Shown here: in pieces, positions 22,091-34,767 of the stretch | Position numbering within the stretch: the stretch's first letter is position 1 | Layout of the letters: each line of letters begins with the position of its first letter | Source: Xenoacremonium recifei | Lineage: Eukaryota; Ascomycota; Sordariomycetes; Hypocreales; Nectriaceae | Direction: 5' to 3' | Length of the DNA: 64,000 nucleotides | Assembly (NCBI GenBank): GCA_012184525.1 | Contig: WOFQ01000041.1 | Span: 186,001 to 250,000, forward strand | Made by a program: the position numbers and the translations under genes | Notes under the pieces: model-generated | Databases searched by the model: none | The model's input: only the letters and a program-made list of their open reading frames with translations | Told to the model about the DNA's origin: nothing

Positions 22091-23059
22091 ATGTCGGGAG
22101 TTGCAAAAAGGACTCTCTGTTTTGTAGGTTGCGGTAGGTCTCTCTTCCCCAAGTCCCTACTGTACATAACAGAGCTAACCTTGTCAACAGGTAACCTAGG
22201 AAAGGCTATTCTTAGCAGCCTACTCAGTACGAAGGCTGCCAGAGGACAGCCCCTGTTTACTAGCTATGTTGCATGTGTGAGAAGTGAGAAGTCACGGACT
22301 TCTTTGCAACGGCAATTCTCGCGCTATGAGGATGTCTTGACTACGCAAGTTGGTAACATCGTTAAGGCGGTCAATGATGCCGATGTAAGCCTACTGGCCG
22401 TCGACCCAGCAGATATTGAGGCAGTTTTAAAGCTTCCAAATATGGTCGATGCACTGTCCAGCAAACTTCTGATCAGTGTGGCGGCCGGATGGACGAGACA
22501 GAAGCTCGAGATCGCACTTTATGGCAACCAGACATCACTAGATAACCAAAATGGCAGGGCACGGATTGTGAGAACCTTGCCAAACATTGCTGCTCAGGTG
22601 GCTCAGTCCCTTACAGCCATTGAAACGAACCCTGACGTCTCCCTACCAGAAGAAGATGTTCAACTGGTCGACAGCTTATTTGAAGCTGTTGGAAAAGTTG
22701 CACATGTTCCACCGAGGCTAATGGACGCAACCACTGCGGTAGCGGGGTCCACCCCTGCTTTCTTCACGGTGATCTGTGATGCTTTCATCGATGCAGCTGT
22801 TGCTGTTGGGATGCCTCGTGACGATGCCAAGACAATGATTGTCCAGTCAATGTTAGGAACAGCGACGCTTCTTCAAACGGGCATGCACACAGCAGTGTTG
22901 AGAGATCAGGGAACAGCTCCTGAAGGATGCACGATAGCAGGTCTTATGGAGCTCGAGGAGAGGGCGGTTCGAGGACATGTTGGGCGAGCTTTGAGGGAAG
23001 CAGTAACTGTAGCTAGACTCATGGGGAATGTGCCACATCCAAACGATACCAGACAGTGA
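22091..23059 (+). CDS. Pyrroline-5-carboxylate reductase (ProC family), 303 aa, one intron
   Basis: Exons are 22091-22133 and 22191-23059. The 57-nt intron is a multiple of three with no stop, so it could be read through. Splicing is required to rebuild the NAD(P)-binding motif CFVGCGNLGKAI. The family reduces pyrroline-5-carboxylate, or related cyclic imines, to proline. Marks are LLAVDPADIEAVL, SVAAGWTRQKLE, RIVRTLPNIAAQV (the R-x-M/L-P-N segment), VAGSTPAFFTVICDAFIDAAVAVG and the C-terminal signature ATLLQTGMHTAVLRDQGTAPEGCTIAGL. Length is near normal (about 280-320). Neighbouring a proline-degrading enzyme is unusual for a purely biosynthetic reductase and hints at a catabolic or cyclic-imine role. 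Confidence 0.92.
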   Translation: MSGVAKRTLCFVGCGRSLFPKSLLYITELTLSTGNLGKAILSSLLSTKAARGQPLFTSYVACVRSEKSRTSLQRQFSRYEDVLTTQVGNIVKAVNDADVSLLAVDPADIEAVLKLPNMVDALSSKLLISVAAGWTRQKLEIALYGNQTSLDNQNGRARIVRTLPNIAAQVAQSLTAIETNPDVSLPEEDVQLVDSLFEAVGKVAHVPPRLMDATTAVAGSTPAFFTVICDAFIDAAVAVGMPRDDAKTMIVQSMLGTATLLQTGMHTAVLRDQGTAPEGCTIAGLMELEERAVRGHVGRALREAVTVARLMGNVPHPNDTRQ

Positions 23060-23707
23060 AACAAGTGAATAGCGAGAATAGCTCAGATTATAACATCTTC
23101 TTACGGTGATTATCTTCATCGCTCAAACTATAAGCTATACATAAGAATTATATGGTGTGTCTTTATCATTAACTATCAAAGGTTCTTAGGGTTAGCTGCA
23201 TTAAAAGGTCCAGAATAGCAACAAACAACTTTGAGATGTTGAAGTAGATACTTCAAAGTCTTTGGGTATTGGGAGTCCAAAGCCACTGAGGCTGAAGTTC
23301 TTTCCATCACGAGTATTATGGTCCTCGAAGGTATTCGAAGCACCAAGGCTAAGTTGAGGATTTATGCTCTACTATCGCGCGCCCTTGCCTGGATAGACGG
23401 GGGCTTTCCAACTCCTAGCTTGCAGATCCCAAGGCTCCTCTCTTGCTGGCCGGGGTTGTCGGGAGGGATGGCTAGCGAGCTCAGACGAGCGTCGGCTTAC
23501 CCAACCTCCCCTGTCAGGTGGAGTCGCGGGGTGATGAGTTCACGTCCTGGTAAGTCGCAAATCAGCAGAGGAATGTAGGTATGAGATGAAAATGACATTC
23601 ATGGGTCAAGGCTTTTAGATGTTCAAGATCACAAACCATCATATATCTAGGGCTAGCTTCCCTTAATGCACGGCCACATGTCTGGAAGATATCTTCAAAT
23701 TTATATG
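23060..23707. other. Intergenic, no gene seen
   Basis: About 0.65 kb between the reductase and the 42-bp repeat. No plausible frame or RNA gene. Confidence 0.5.
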
Positions 23708-23833
23708 AACTCAGTACATAGACGAAGTACCGACAGGGATATTTTCAGCAACTCAGTACATAGACGAAGTACCGACAGGGATATTTTCAGCAACTCGGTA
23801 CAAAGGCGAAGTACCAAAGGGGGGCTTTTGGAA
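23708..23833 (+). repeat. 42-bp tandem repeat, three copies
   Basis: Units lie at 23708-23749, 23750-23791 and 23792-23833. The first two are identical and the third is degenerate in its second half. Unit length is a multiple of three, and one frame reads NSVHRRSTDRDIFS per unit within a short open frame (23666-23962) whose upstream ATG has no other support. I treat it as a minisatellite, not a gene. Confidence 0.8.
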
Positions 23834-24189
23834 AAACTCTTTACAAAAACGAAGCCCCCCCAGGGAATCTCGCCAGCTCAAGACTTCTCCCAGTTCCCTT
23901 TTCTTTTCTTATCATATGCTGGCCGAGAAACCAAACTATCCGGGCCGGAAGACAAATATTGACCACCCAGTGACTGGTTTTAGGCTTTCGTTGAACATAC
24001 GAATACTCCATATTGCCTCCTAATATCATCTATACTGTATTTCGTCCGTCCCGAACATTATCCAATTTCTGAAGGCCGCTGACCACTTAGGATAATCCGT
24101 CTTTCGGGTTTATACATGACACTGCAATCCACCACTTCGCTCCCACGTCAATTTACCAAAGCCAACATATTTTATCGACATACCAAGAT

Positions 24190-24508
24190 ATGTCTTCCGA
24201 AGCTAGCACCAGCACTTCCCTTCAAGTTCATGCAGGCTCCTCCTGCGTCGCCGATAGCGAGGCTCCAAGGTATGTTCATATGGTCACGGCAGGTTTCCTT
24301 TCTTAAAATACACTCACGCTTATATACCATCTCCAGTAACGAAAATCGTGAGCAACGAGACTTCTCTCTGCAAGAGTTGAGCCATGATCGAATCTCTGCC
24401 TATGGGGACGAATCACAAGACAACAAGGCTGCTGCCCCAGACCCTGCCGGGTACCTCGCTCGCATGGGACATTTCGAGTCTCGCCCCACTACCGAAGACT
24501 CTGCCTAG
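24190..24508 (+). CDS. Small orphan protein, family member 1 (83 aa), one intron
   Basis: Exons are 24190-24269 and 24337-24508. The 67-nt phase-2 intron has GTATGT and CTCCAG ends and joins DSEAP to SNENREQ. The product is hydrophilic with no signal peptide or membrane segment. Residues 41-75 carry the shared motif: LSHDRISAYGDE, then a spacer, then PDPAGYLARMGHFE. The same motif, length and intron phase recur in the genes at 34768 and 41812, which is the main evidence that this short frame is real. Without splicing the open frame is longer but loses the N-terminal similarity. I do not recognise the family; a role cannot be given. Confidence 0.72.
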
Positions 24509-27500
24509 GTCTATATAATGTGTTCAGGGATTTGAGAGGGCTTGGCGGTGATCATTGAGTAATGGTCATATTAGGAAGTGAGGTAGTGCTTTGAGAATCT
24601 ATGTTCATAGCTCCAATCCATCAGGCTTCTGTTTAGCAGGCTTTCTCCCACTTTCACAATAGTAATTTACGCGACTCCCTTTATCTATCCTTGGACTAAG
24701 GTCAGTAGCGAGCCGCGTGTTGATCTTCTCAGCGAAGTCCATACCCAGCTCTGAAGTTTGACCGAAATGATCCTCGAATCGGTCAGAACCCGCTTTCTTT
24801 GACTACCGAGCGAGTTCTTCTTCCTTTACTTTCTTTCTTTCTTTCTCATTTCAAAGTCATAGCCAGCTATGGCTCCGCGTAAAACGTCACAAACTATCGT
24901 GGTTGACACCTGAAGCAGAATCACACGGACATTAAAACCGTAGACTACCCTAGAGCGTTCACCCGCAACCTCATAGCAATCCAAACTAGTCATTTGCCAA
25001 AAGTAGTATAATATTCTGTCCGGTGTAACAGGGACTCTGAATAGACTGGTCTAGTGATAACAGTCCCCTTGGCGGTTGTGAACTGAGCACGCCATATAGT
25101 TTCTCGGGCATCGGAGACATTAATGTACCTTATCAATGAAGGGAAATACACAGAACTATCGGGTATACCAATGCTATACACACCACCTATGTAGCTTTGT
25201 AGCTGACGAAAGAAAATATCTACAGACTTCGAAAGACTGCTATTCGCATGCTGCGCAAGAGAGGCCTGAAAGCTTTATAGCTTGGACTTTCGTAGTGGAA
25301 AGCGGCTGTCGAGGCATAGAGATAGTACGAAGAGGTGACTGACATTGTGTTCAATGAAGCTGTGGCTGGGGTTTCTTTTCTTCAAAGCGCTAAGGGTAGG
25401 ATGTCGGGGCAGAATCTGTTTTTGCGCTTTCGTTGTCGAGCACATATGCGATAACATTCTAATCTGGGCCAAATGCTAGCTGTCATTCTTGCTTCCTGCG
25501 GTCTCTGATGGACACACAACAATGAATCAGCAGACACCCGTCCTCCCTTGGGCAGCTGTCCCTGGCCGTCAAGTGCGACATCAATCCGGAGTTATTGACA
25601 CATCGGGCTCTTGTCGGCCCATTGGAGGCCAAATCTCATCCCGACAAACAGGGGATCGTGACGATGCACGAAGTGTGTATCATCATCTGGAAATATTCGA
25701 CCCAGCATGACCGTGCCGAGTCTGTGGGACTAGATGACGGCCTTTGTTTGATTGGGAAAGACTCGTGGACCGTAGGGGCTCGTTGCAATCGCACCAGCCT
25801 GTAAATGTTTCACAGGACAAGAGATAACAGCAAAGGCACGAGGCGCAAGATAGATTTCTTGAAACAAATTGTATAAAAGAAGTTGATGACACTTGGCATA
25901 TACGATCTGGGATGAATGCGAAAGGATTCAATCTTTCTATAAGTCTATGCCGCGTGGCGTTTACTTACCTGGAGTTCGTGAACGATCCATAGGCTTCTCA
26001 TCCATGGCAGCCCAGCTCCCATAGCCTTGATTTTCCTCCATTGGTGGCGGCAGCATTGGCAAGCCGATCAGGTGATCACTTGCAAGTCATGAGGCAGTAA
26101 GTCTGGTCGAGGAGCAGGTATACCTAAGAGACCAAAGAGTGTTGGCGACCGCTCCCGCCCGATGGCCTTGGAAGAGTTGGTGGTGCACAAGGGAGAACCA
26201 CTGCTATTTGCGATGCTGCGGTAAAACTCCAGTCTAGACCTGTCCTGTGAAGAAAGTCTGCTCCAGCTATCCAAGCTCCCACTGATGCTCCATTGGGTCT
26301 GTAGGAGGCACGTTGACTTAAGACGTGACCAGAGCAACCAGATAGTTGCTACTTCCCGTGGTGAACCAATAGTAGCAGTAACACCGTGCTGGCGGCCCGG
26401 CAAGAGTGTTGCAAGTCTTACTGGCATAGTCATTCTTGTTCCGGGACTTGTAAGGTCTGGTATCCGTCGAAATAGAATATAGCGCTGACCTTGTCGATAA
26501 TATACGCCGGTCGTACAGATGAATCCGATGTTGTTTAGTGGTTTGTAGAGCGTCGTGGGGGATGGAAGCCGAGAGGATTGCTACTCGGAAGACTCGCTAT
26601 TCGATTGGAGACATCTCGCGGAGATGAAAGATTAGCTTGGCAGCCTCAACCTTTGAAAGAACCAACCACTTTCTGTTATTGATAATTGAATACCAGGGTG
26701 CTCTTGCTCCGAAAGGCGACCGTAGCGGGTGTTATTTAATCGAAGAAGCTAAACATAGGAGCAACTCTTCGAGACTACCGTGCCCTTCAACGAGTAATGG
26801 ACTGGGTAGCGAGAAGCGACGAAGCTCGTTTGCGCACTACGTAAGGCTGAACCATGTAGAATGCTATGGAAACCTCTCACCTCAGGAGGCCGAACTAGAG
26901 AAAGGTCGCCAGTTCGCGAACCATGAGGCTCTGCGTCCGGCCCCGTTCCGCAAGGCAATCTCACAAGGCAAACCTCTAGGCATCGACTTGCGCCACAGTC
27001 GCCCGAAAAAAATTTTCAGCTCATTTCTTTTGTCGCAGAGCCATCTCCCAGTCCCTTCATTGGGTATCGCAAAACTAGATTCAAGGCCCAGGAGTCGAAC
27101 GCCTGATAGGGGCGAGCAGATAAAGCAGCCAATTGACAGCCCCTGAACTCACCGTAAGTTTTGAGATATGACCACACGGCTGATCGCAGGGGATCGGTCT
27201 GGAACGCGCTATGCTGCAAGTTGCGCAAAGAGGCAATCATGAACGCGGCGAGGACAACGATGGAATAATAAGGGGGCTGGTAGTTTGCATGCGACGTAGC
27301 GGTCAGCCCTGAACAAGGAGTGAGCACACATTTCTGTCCTGGCCAATGCCAAGAGACGCACGTCAACGCAAAGAGACGGGATGCGTGGGACCGCCCTGTC
27401 CTATTATTGACCCCTGTCCTTGTCCGCCCGGCAACCTCGAGTCGCTGAGTTGACTCGCGTCATGGTCCATCGCTCAGCTGAGTTCCGGCTTGCCGATGCC

Positions 27501-27709
27501 CAAATGAACTCTGCCCTGGTGTAGTGCGTGCAGCGCTCTTTCGGGTCCTATTTCTTTTTGTCTTTGGTACCATATTCCCTACTTCGTACGGTTGGACGGC
27601 TGTTTTCACTGCCTCTAGCTCGGGTCGGCGCTTATCAGACCACGGCAACTTGCGGGGTTTTCAAGCAAACGCGAATCTATTTCCCTTCCCACAAGACATC
27701 TTCTCTGCC
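24509..27709. other. Gene-poor 3.2 kb; possible gene relic around 25.9-26.5 kb
   Basis: No intact gene is seen. On the minus strand around 26080-25955 one frame reads SDHLIGLPMLPPPMEENQGY and then SWAAMDEKPMDRSRTP just before a GTAAGT donor. Upstream, at 26260-26110, another frame reads SRLSSQDRSRLEFYRSIANS. These look protein-like, but I could not join them into a model, so they may be the remains of one gene. Confidence 0.4.
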
Positions 27710-29798
27710 ATGAATATACATATGAGCCGACACCAAACAGAGCCCTGCAACTTGTGTTGCGGTATCATCAACCATATCACAAGTAATCTCGACGGTTCAG
27801 CCGAAGGATCAACCGGAACAGGCATCAATCAGCCTCCCTGGCAGCCTCCATGGCATGAAACAACTGAACAAATCCGAGAGGCTGTAAAATACTGCCTTCT
27901 CTGCGAGACCATTTGGCAAATAATCATCTTACCGCGATTAGAAGAAGTCGCGCAAGACTATCCCAGCGCCACGAATCTCCTTGCGTCACTGAGGTTTGAC
28001 AGCTACCGCAAAGCCAACGGTGTATATTGGGCCAATGTTTATACATGCCTGACAGCTCACAGAGAGAAACTCATGATCACGAGGGTTGACTCTATTGGGA
28101 TCTTGCTTCAGTCAGAAGGTAACACCCTATAGGCATATTAAGATAGAATCTAGCACTAACGTACCATAAGGATCTGCGTTCCAGTACCCAGGCTGGATAG
28201 AATCAGCTGAAGACCCGCAACATGTCCACCGAATGAAGGAAACTCGAATCAATCTCATAAAGAATTGGCTCCTGGAGTGTCAAGAGCATCATCCCAATTG
28301 CTATCGGCCCATTAAGCCAGAATATGTTCCGCTCCGGCTACTAGATGTGAGCAAAGATAAGCTGCGTCTCGTGGTCTCGAGGAATGAACCATCTTCTGAA
28401 TTGCGATATGCTACTTTAAGCTATTGTTGGGGAGGCAAGTTGTCTATTCTCACGTCACAAGCAACACGGGATGCTTTTGAAGAGTCCGTTCCCGAGGATA
28501 CACTGCCTCAGACCCTTCGCGATGCAGTTCAGATAGCACGCTCCTTGGATATTCCGTATCTTTGGATCGATGCTTTGTGCATTGTGCAAGACGATATTGA
28601 TGAGTGGCAACAAGAAGCAGCCAAGATGCAACACATTTATTCTGGAAGTTTTTTGACCATAGCGGCTAGTGAATCCAAGGATAGTAGTGAAGGATGTTTC
28701 GCGAACAAGTCTAGTCCTAGCAGTAATGCTGCCGCAACTCTTCGATCACCTGAGAGAGCATGTGCGGTCTCGCTAGATATCCCCAGGCAGGACTCAAAAA
28801 TCACAGTCCGAGTTCAGTCAGGAACTCCCTGGTCCGTTCAACGCAGCAAGCATTTGAGCAGCCGTGGATGGGTATTACAAGAGCAACTACTATCTAACCG
28901 AGTTGCCCATTGCATGCGGTCAGATGTTCATTGGCAGTGCCGCCACGCATACAAAACTCAAGCCGGGCAGATAATCGACAACGACAAGCTCCTTGAAGAC
29001 AGATATAATTTCTTTTACTCACCATCAAAGAGACGAGAGCGCATGTGGTGCAACTGGATGGAAGAGTATTCGACAAGGAACTTCAGCTTTACAGATGACC
29101 GAATCTCAGCTTTGGCAGGCATCGCAAATTACTACGCAAACATGACGGGAGACTCACATCTGCTAGGGTTATGGAAGGAAACCTTTGCTCGAGATCTCCT
29201 ATGGATTCGTGTTGGAGATGTCAAAGGCGATCCTAACCTAAACATCCCTTCATGGACTTGGCTATCTTGCTATGCTCCCATTGAGATCGATCACTTCACC
29301 ATAAGTCAGGTTGATGAGAACCCAAGGGAGGATCACGTTGTCCTACTGGAAGGCGAAGTGATCTGGTCAGGGCCACCCATGACATCGAGGGTTCAGTCTA
29401 CACGTTTAGTTATCAGCGGTCCTTTACAAACGCTGCGATTTAGGATGGACCCTGAAAGCAAAGCAAAACATAACCCTCCATATCTCCATCTGGAGGGCGA
29501 ACACCTAGACGTAACCGACCCCGCTCCATGGACATGCATCGGGCAGTTTGATGCCGAGGAACCTTCGCGTGGGGAGTATATGGACTACCCTTGTCTGCTC
29601 GTGCGAACCCGAAAGCAAAGTGACCAAGGGAGGTTCAAGGAAGCTTTTCTTATATTGGAGCCTATGGGAGATGCCTCGTGTCAGGGTAATGAGGAACAGT
29701 CGCCGCCGGCCTTCCGCAGGATTGGGATAGGTTGCAAGAGGGGCACCACCAGCAGGACTTTCACGTCCGCTAAGAGAAGCATAATAAGACTTTACTAA
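27710..29798 (+). CDS. HET-domain (heterokaryon incompatibility-type) protein, 678 aa, one intron
   Basis: Exons are 27710-28118 and 28171-29798. The 52-nt phase-1 intron contains CACTAAC before its acceptor. The start MNIHMSRHQ is the only ATG in the frame. The N-terminal 130 residues include CNLCCGI and CLLCETIW, typical of the cysteine-bearing leader of such proteins. The HET domain starts near residue 216 with YATLSYCWGG, then LPQTLRDAVQIARSLDIPYLWIDALCIVQDD, EWQQEAAKMQHIYS and a C-terminal SSRGWVLQEQLLSNRVAHC block. HET proteins mediate non-self recognition and cell death on fusion in some cases, but most members have unknown roles. The last 350 residues, with WIRVGD and IPSWTWLS, are the usual tail. 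No NACHT or WD repeats follow. Confidence 0.92.
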
Positions 29799-32700
29799 GA
29801 GTCAATAACGAAGTAATTATTAAATTTACTAAACAAATCTTTCTGTGCCGACCTTGTAACTGGCTTCATGTCCTATAGGGTAGTATTGCAGTCGACGTTG
29901 AGCGGTCAGGCCTAAGAGTTATGATAGCTCTTTATCACCAAATGAGGAGTTTAGGGGATGGGGCACGAATTTACTTCAACTATCAAGCTTACATGGCCAC
30001 TTAGGTACGTAAGGGCTCCGTTTGGCTCCCCAGATTACCTAGCGATCAGAAGCATACTGCTCACCAAAGCCAACCTGCTGATAGGGCGTTACAAAATTAC
30101 GTCGAATTGTGGTGACAGAGTCTTCGTTGCCCCAGTGCTTATTACATCGAGTGTCTGTCCAGGCATACCTTCGGTCCGAGTGTAGTGATATTATTACGCT
30201 ACGATCGTCTGGGTTAATCTCTGGTCGGCTAGGAGTGTTCGGGCGTCGTGTGAGGTTGTGCTGCCACTGGCGCTCCGGGCTCGGTTTCGGTTCGGTTAGA
30301 GCAATGTTGCGTCAAGGAAAAGTGAGCTTCGTGGCCTCAATCTCGACGGAGTGAGAGTGTTCCCAGTCCTAGGACCGAGTGCCGTGTCTTCGTCGTTGGA
30401 AATAAGGGGGTAGCGGCGGTGACTGTGCTGTAGAAGGATATACACACGCAAGGCCATATATCGAAACTGCCGTGTCTTGGACAATTGACAGAATCAGCAA
30501 CTACGACGGACACGAAATCGGACACGCCCTACTAAAATTTGAATCACGTAGAGTCTCGGTGGTGGATCATGCCACTCAAAACTGGAAAAGGCCACCGGTT
30601 CGCGCACCCAGCTCTGTCCCAGTTGATGGGGCAAACAAGGCAATTCACCAGGCTGCAATCTGTGCTGCGCCCACGAGGGAATTTTGTTCCAATATTCATT
30701 TCACTTGAACCCTTTCGTCAATTTCCCTAGCCCGCCGTCCCTGAAGCCTCTCTAGGTTATACGAAACACAACCGCTGAGAGTTGACCGGCTGATAGGCGA
30801 GTTGGGCTATTGACCACCCCTGCATTCCAGTGTAAGGTTTGCCATCTGACCATACGCCCGAGCACGTCGGGCCAGACCCGACATGGGCTGCTCCGCGCGC
30901 GCTGTGGGAAGAGTCAACAGTCAATGTAGTTGTGATGTCCCGAAACGGAGTGTGAATGTGACCTCAATTATCAGCCAGCATGGACGAGCAAAAGCAACGG
31001 TCGTGTGGGCCACTTGCCTTGGTCTCTTCGCCCAGCCGATGATAAGGCTCTTCCTACTCCGTACAGCCGTTGGTTCCGGATGTCGCCGGCGAGACTGAGA
31101 CCGAGGAAAAGTGACTGAGGGCTGAATGTACCTTTCTGCATGGTGAGGGGTCTCTCTATATTAAGAACGCTGTTAGCAAGCTTTCTGATCTGTCGCTTTT
31201 TGCTTTTCGGGCGGTAGGCAAGCGCGGGTGATGAGCATGAAGCCGGTCGAGCTGGACGCGGAGGAGGCCATGCTACTCCGTGCAGACCCCAGTCTTGCAA
31301 GCGTCGGCGTTATCCGCGCCCCAGGCTCGAACCCCGTTGATTGTCCCCCGGAAACGCCGCTCGGCCCGCCTGTGTGATTGGTGGGGCTTCCGGCGAAGCT
31401 CTCGCTACCCCAAGCTCGGGAATAAACGAGTAAGCTCAAGGAAGGGGATTCTCAAGTAGTCGTGACGAAACCGAGACTTGTATCTCGAGCGAGCATCCTC
31501 TCATTGTCCTTAGCGTTGGTACGTTTGCTCAAAATCGTCGTGGGAGCTTCAATGGATTCTATAATTCGAAGATCAAATGCGATCCCTCCTCTGCAACGCC
31601 ACCGGCGGATTTTGATGCTCCCCTTCAACAGTTGTCGAAACATTCCTAGCTTGCGATCTGCGGAAGTGCTCTCCAACAGTGACGCGCGGACCGCTGAACT
31701 CCTCGCGAATTCGGGACGGCTGTCGACTGTCGAGACCATCGACGCGAGCGGCTACCTAACCGCGCAACCGCGTTAGCCCGTCAAAGTCGCCTAGTGGATA
31801 AGTTCAGGCGTCAGTGAGTGATGTGATCACTTTTCCATCTCTCACCTTTGCGACCCGTCGAGTCCCCTGTCGAGTCCCCTGTCGTCACCTCCCAAGGCTA
31901 GATCCCAAGGGACCCTGGTTCTAGCGTGAAGCAAGAGACTTATTCATCCTCTCACTGCTAAACATCTTCAACGACTGATGTTGGGTTTGTATTGTACAGC
32001 GTCTCAACCTGAGCTGCACCAAGATGGCTGGTGGAAGATCGGCCGTGCTTGTATAGCTATAGCTCTCTGGGGCGCAAGGAGTTTTAACAAGTTGGCCGTG
32101 TTCGTCTCTTCTGTACTTCAAGATTACATAGACTGAAGTCCATCTCTGACCAGGTAATTATTAGCCTCCCCGCCGGACTTGCTGATCAGGTTTGGGTTTC
32201 GTCCCACACCGCTTCGTCTCGACTGTACCATTTTGTCCATCACACGTTGTGGGGAGTGCTCGTGTCAATGTTCACCTTGTAAGGGGGGGATAAAAAGCAA
32301 TTATTGTGCCACATACACACGCTGGTATCGGTGATTGTGGTTCTCCACGGGATGAATGTATAATTGTTATGCAGGTTTAAGCTCGCGCAATGTTATTTGT
32401 GATATTGCGTGTCCCTGAGCGCAATCTTGTTATGCAACTATTAGGGGAGTATCCGTACGCCGTAGTCAAGATTTTACAGAATGTCGCCATCCTAAGATTG
32501 CCTTGAAAAGTCACCATTGACCCCCCTAATCGCCTGGCTTCTTGCCAATGCATTAACCCTTTCGACCATCTATATGAAAATGTCTTCTATAACCAAGACC
32601 TCATGTCTTTAGACGTCCTCAAGGGTGGAGTCGAGCACCAGGATTAGAATCGCCGGGCTGATGTCAACTCTCGACGGCTTCCAGTTCTCTCTAGAAGAGA

Positions 32701-34767
32701 CCGGGCTCGGTCCGGTCCGCGCGCGCATCTTTTTCCCTGGTTCAATGCAACCAACGGTTCGGCAACGTCTTTCACCGCCACTCCCGCTTGGCTTACTGGT
32801 CTAATCACCCACCCCTGTGTGATGTGCCTTTAGAACGTTGGAGTGAGCATATCAAGTCAGCCTCACTTTTTCGAAGCTTTCCTGGGGTCCTTGGGACTCG
32901 GGCTGCCGGGGGGAAGAACGGCTTATTCCGTGCATGTCCCATCTCCGGGGGTTGACTCGCTCGCGCACATGGTGAGCCGTGCTTCCATTGTTGAGAAATG
33001 ACCGATCGCGGAATATGAGCAAGGGGACAGCGATCGAACCACTCGGACAACGTAAAAGAGCCTCTCGGGAACGAATCTCGCGCTTTGTCTCCCTCAACAT
33101 GGAGCCGCCAGCGCATTGCTTATCTGCGTGACAACCTCGCGTCGCTCGATTTAACGAGTTCGCTTTCAACCTTCGTGATCACTTTTAAATTTGTAGAGCT
33201 ATTGAGAGAAGAAACGGAAGAATCGAACCGAAGCGCATACTAACGCATACTACCAGTCCACTGGTAGAGTGCAAATACGGATTGGTTTTGTTGGTTCATG
33301 CGCAAGGAGATTCGGTAATGTGCCGCCGAGTCAACGCAACGAAGACCACTACTTTCGAACCGAGACTCGCCCAAGGTGGTATTCCTGCGGGGAATACTCA
33401 AGCAATAGACTGCGCGGCAGAGGCAGCTGAATCTACCGATGCGAAATGGCACTTGACGGGGAATAGCCGCGACGCACACCCCATGCAGGTCGCCCACACC
33501 CCCTCGAAGGTGAGTGACATGAGGAGATGAGAGCCAGGGGCTGACCGGAAAGGGGTTTCTCCTCGAGACTTCTGACTGGCCAAATGGCCACGAGAGCAAC
33601 ATCTGATACGTCTGCGGGCAAGGTAACAAGGGTTCTCGACCAACGCCCGTCTAAGAGTAGATTTCCGTCTGTAGCTGCCCATTTCCCTCCATTTTCTTCG
33701 CCTGTCTGCTCGCCTTTTCTCTCCCACTACTGGGTGTTCACTCGGGATGGTGAGATGGTGACGATAAGATCACCGAGCCGTGGCTTATAGCCATTACCGA
33801 TTTCCCTACAATGCGGCTCCTAACGCAAGGGCAAGCGAGTCTACTCATTGTCAACATTGACTGCTGCATTTAGACTCTGGAACGCAAGCGTTACCGAACT
33901 AGACGAAGAGCAGGCAACTCACTTTTCAACCGCCATATCAGAACTCACAAGTCGTGGTACACTATACCGAAATGCACAGCAAAGTGTGTGATATAGTTCA
34001 CATCTTAACTTCTGGAGCGGTTGTGCATGACAGGGCTATGACGGATCCCGCCACGAGGGATCTTCTTTCATCACTCCGTTAGGAATACGCCCTCCCTCCT
34101 TCGTAAATCGACCCTCTACCTTTCCCCAGGTCCAGGAAGCGAGCTCCACTATCCGAAGGACATCGATATTTGACGGTGCAAGGTCATGCCGACACTAGTT
34201 CTTACCAATGGGACATGCCTCGCTCTGCATCCTATTTCTTGGTAACCAGACCCCCCGCCTGCAGCTCATTCGTCAGTCTCTCGAGAAAAAGCAACGAGCG
34301 TTATTAGCGTCTTCAACTCAGGAGTCGATACGGAGTACTCCATCCCGGGAAGGCAGGATTAGGAGCGATTCCCGATGACAGTCCTTTCGCCAGTCTCACC
34401 TGGCTGACCGTCACTTTGAATCCTTTATGGCACTAACTTCGGTCCCCCTTGATCAGAGGCCTTTCATCAACTTGCTTCGTCTTGACCGTGGACAAGGGTG
34501 TTCCGTCCAAACAAATTTGACTTGCCCGTCCCCCATGTGAGTAAACAATGATTCCTTTCGTTCATAAGTATAAATAGGCCGTTATACCGAGCTCATTAAA
34601 CCTAAGATAAGGAGCATCAGCAACCCAAGACTTCTCACATACCCATTCGAGGCGAGAAGATTTTTCTACTGAAGCCCCCGTTCTTGATATCGTGCTACAC
34701 CAGTCTTCAGCTTGACTTGTGAACAAGCTCACCTTCTTTCATCATATTGCTAAGGCCAAACATCAAC
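29799..34767. other. Gene-poor 5 kb, no gene supported
   Basis: Many short frames exist on both strands, but none has a recognisable motif, a consistent codon pattern or a workable intron chain. I saw no terminal repeats of a transposon. The final part holds the TATA box and leader of the small gene at 34768. Confidence 0.45.
34569..34576 (+). promoter_or_regulatory. TATA box of small orphan gene 2
   Basis: TATAAATA lies 199 bp upstream of the ATG at 34768. A similar box lies about 187 bp upstream of family member 3, so the two promoters share spacing. Confidence 0.45.

Noticed and set aside
26637..27146. Open frame of 169 codons
   Set aside because: No ATG at its start, no recognisable segment, no intron signals.
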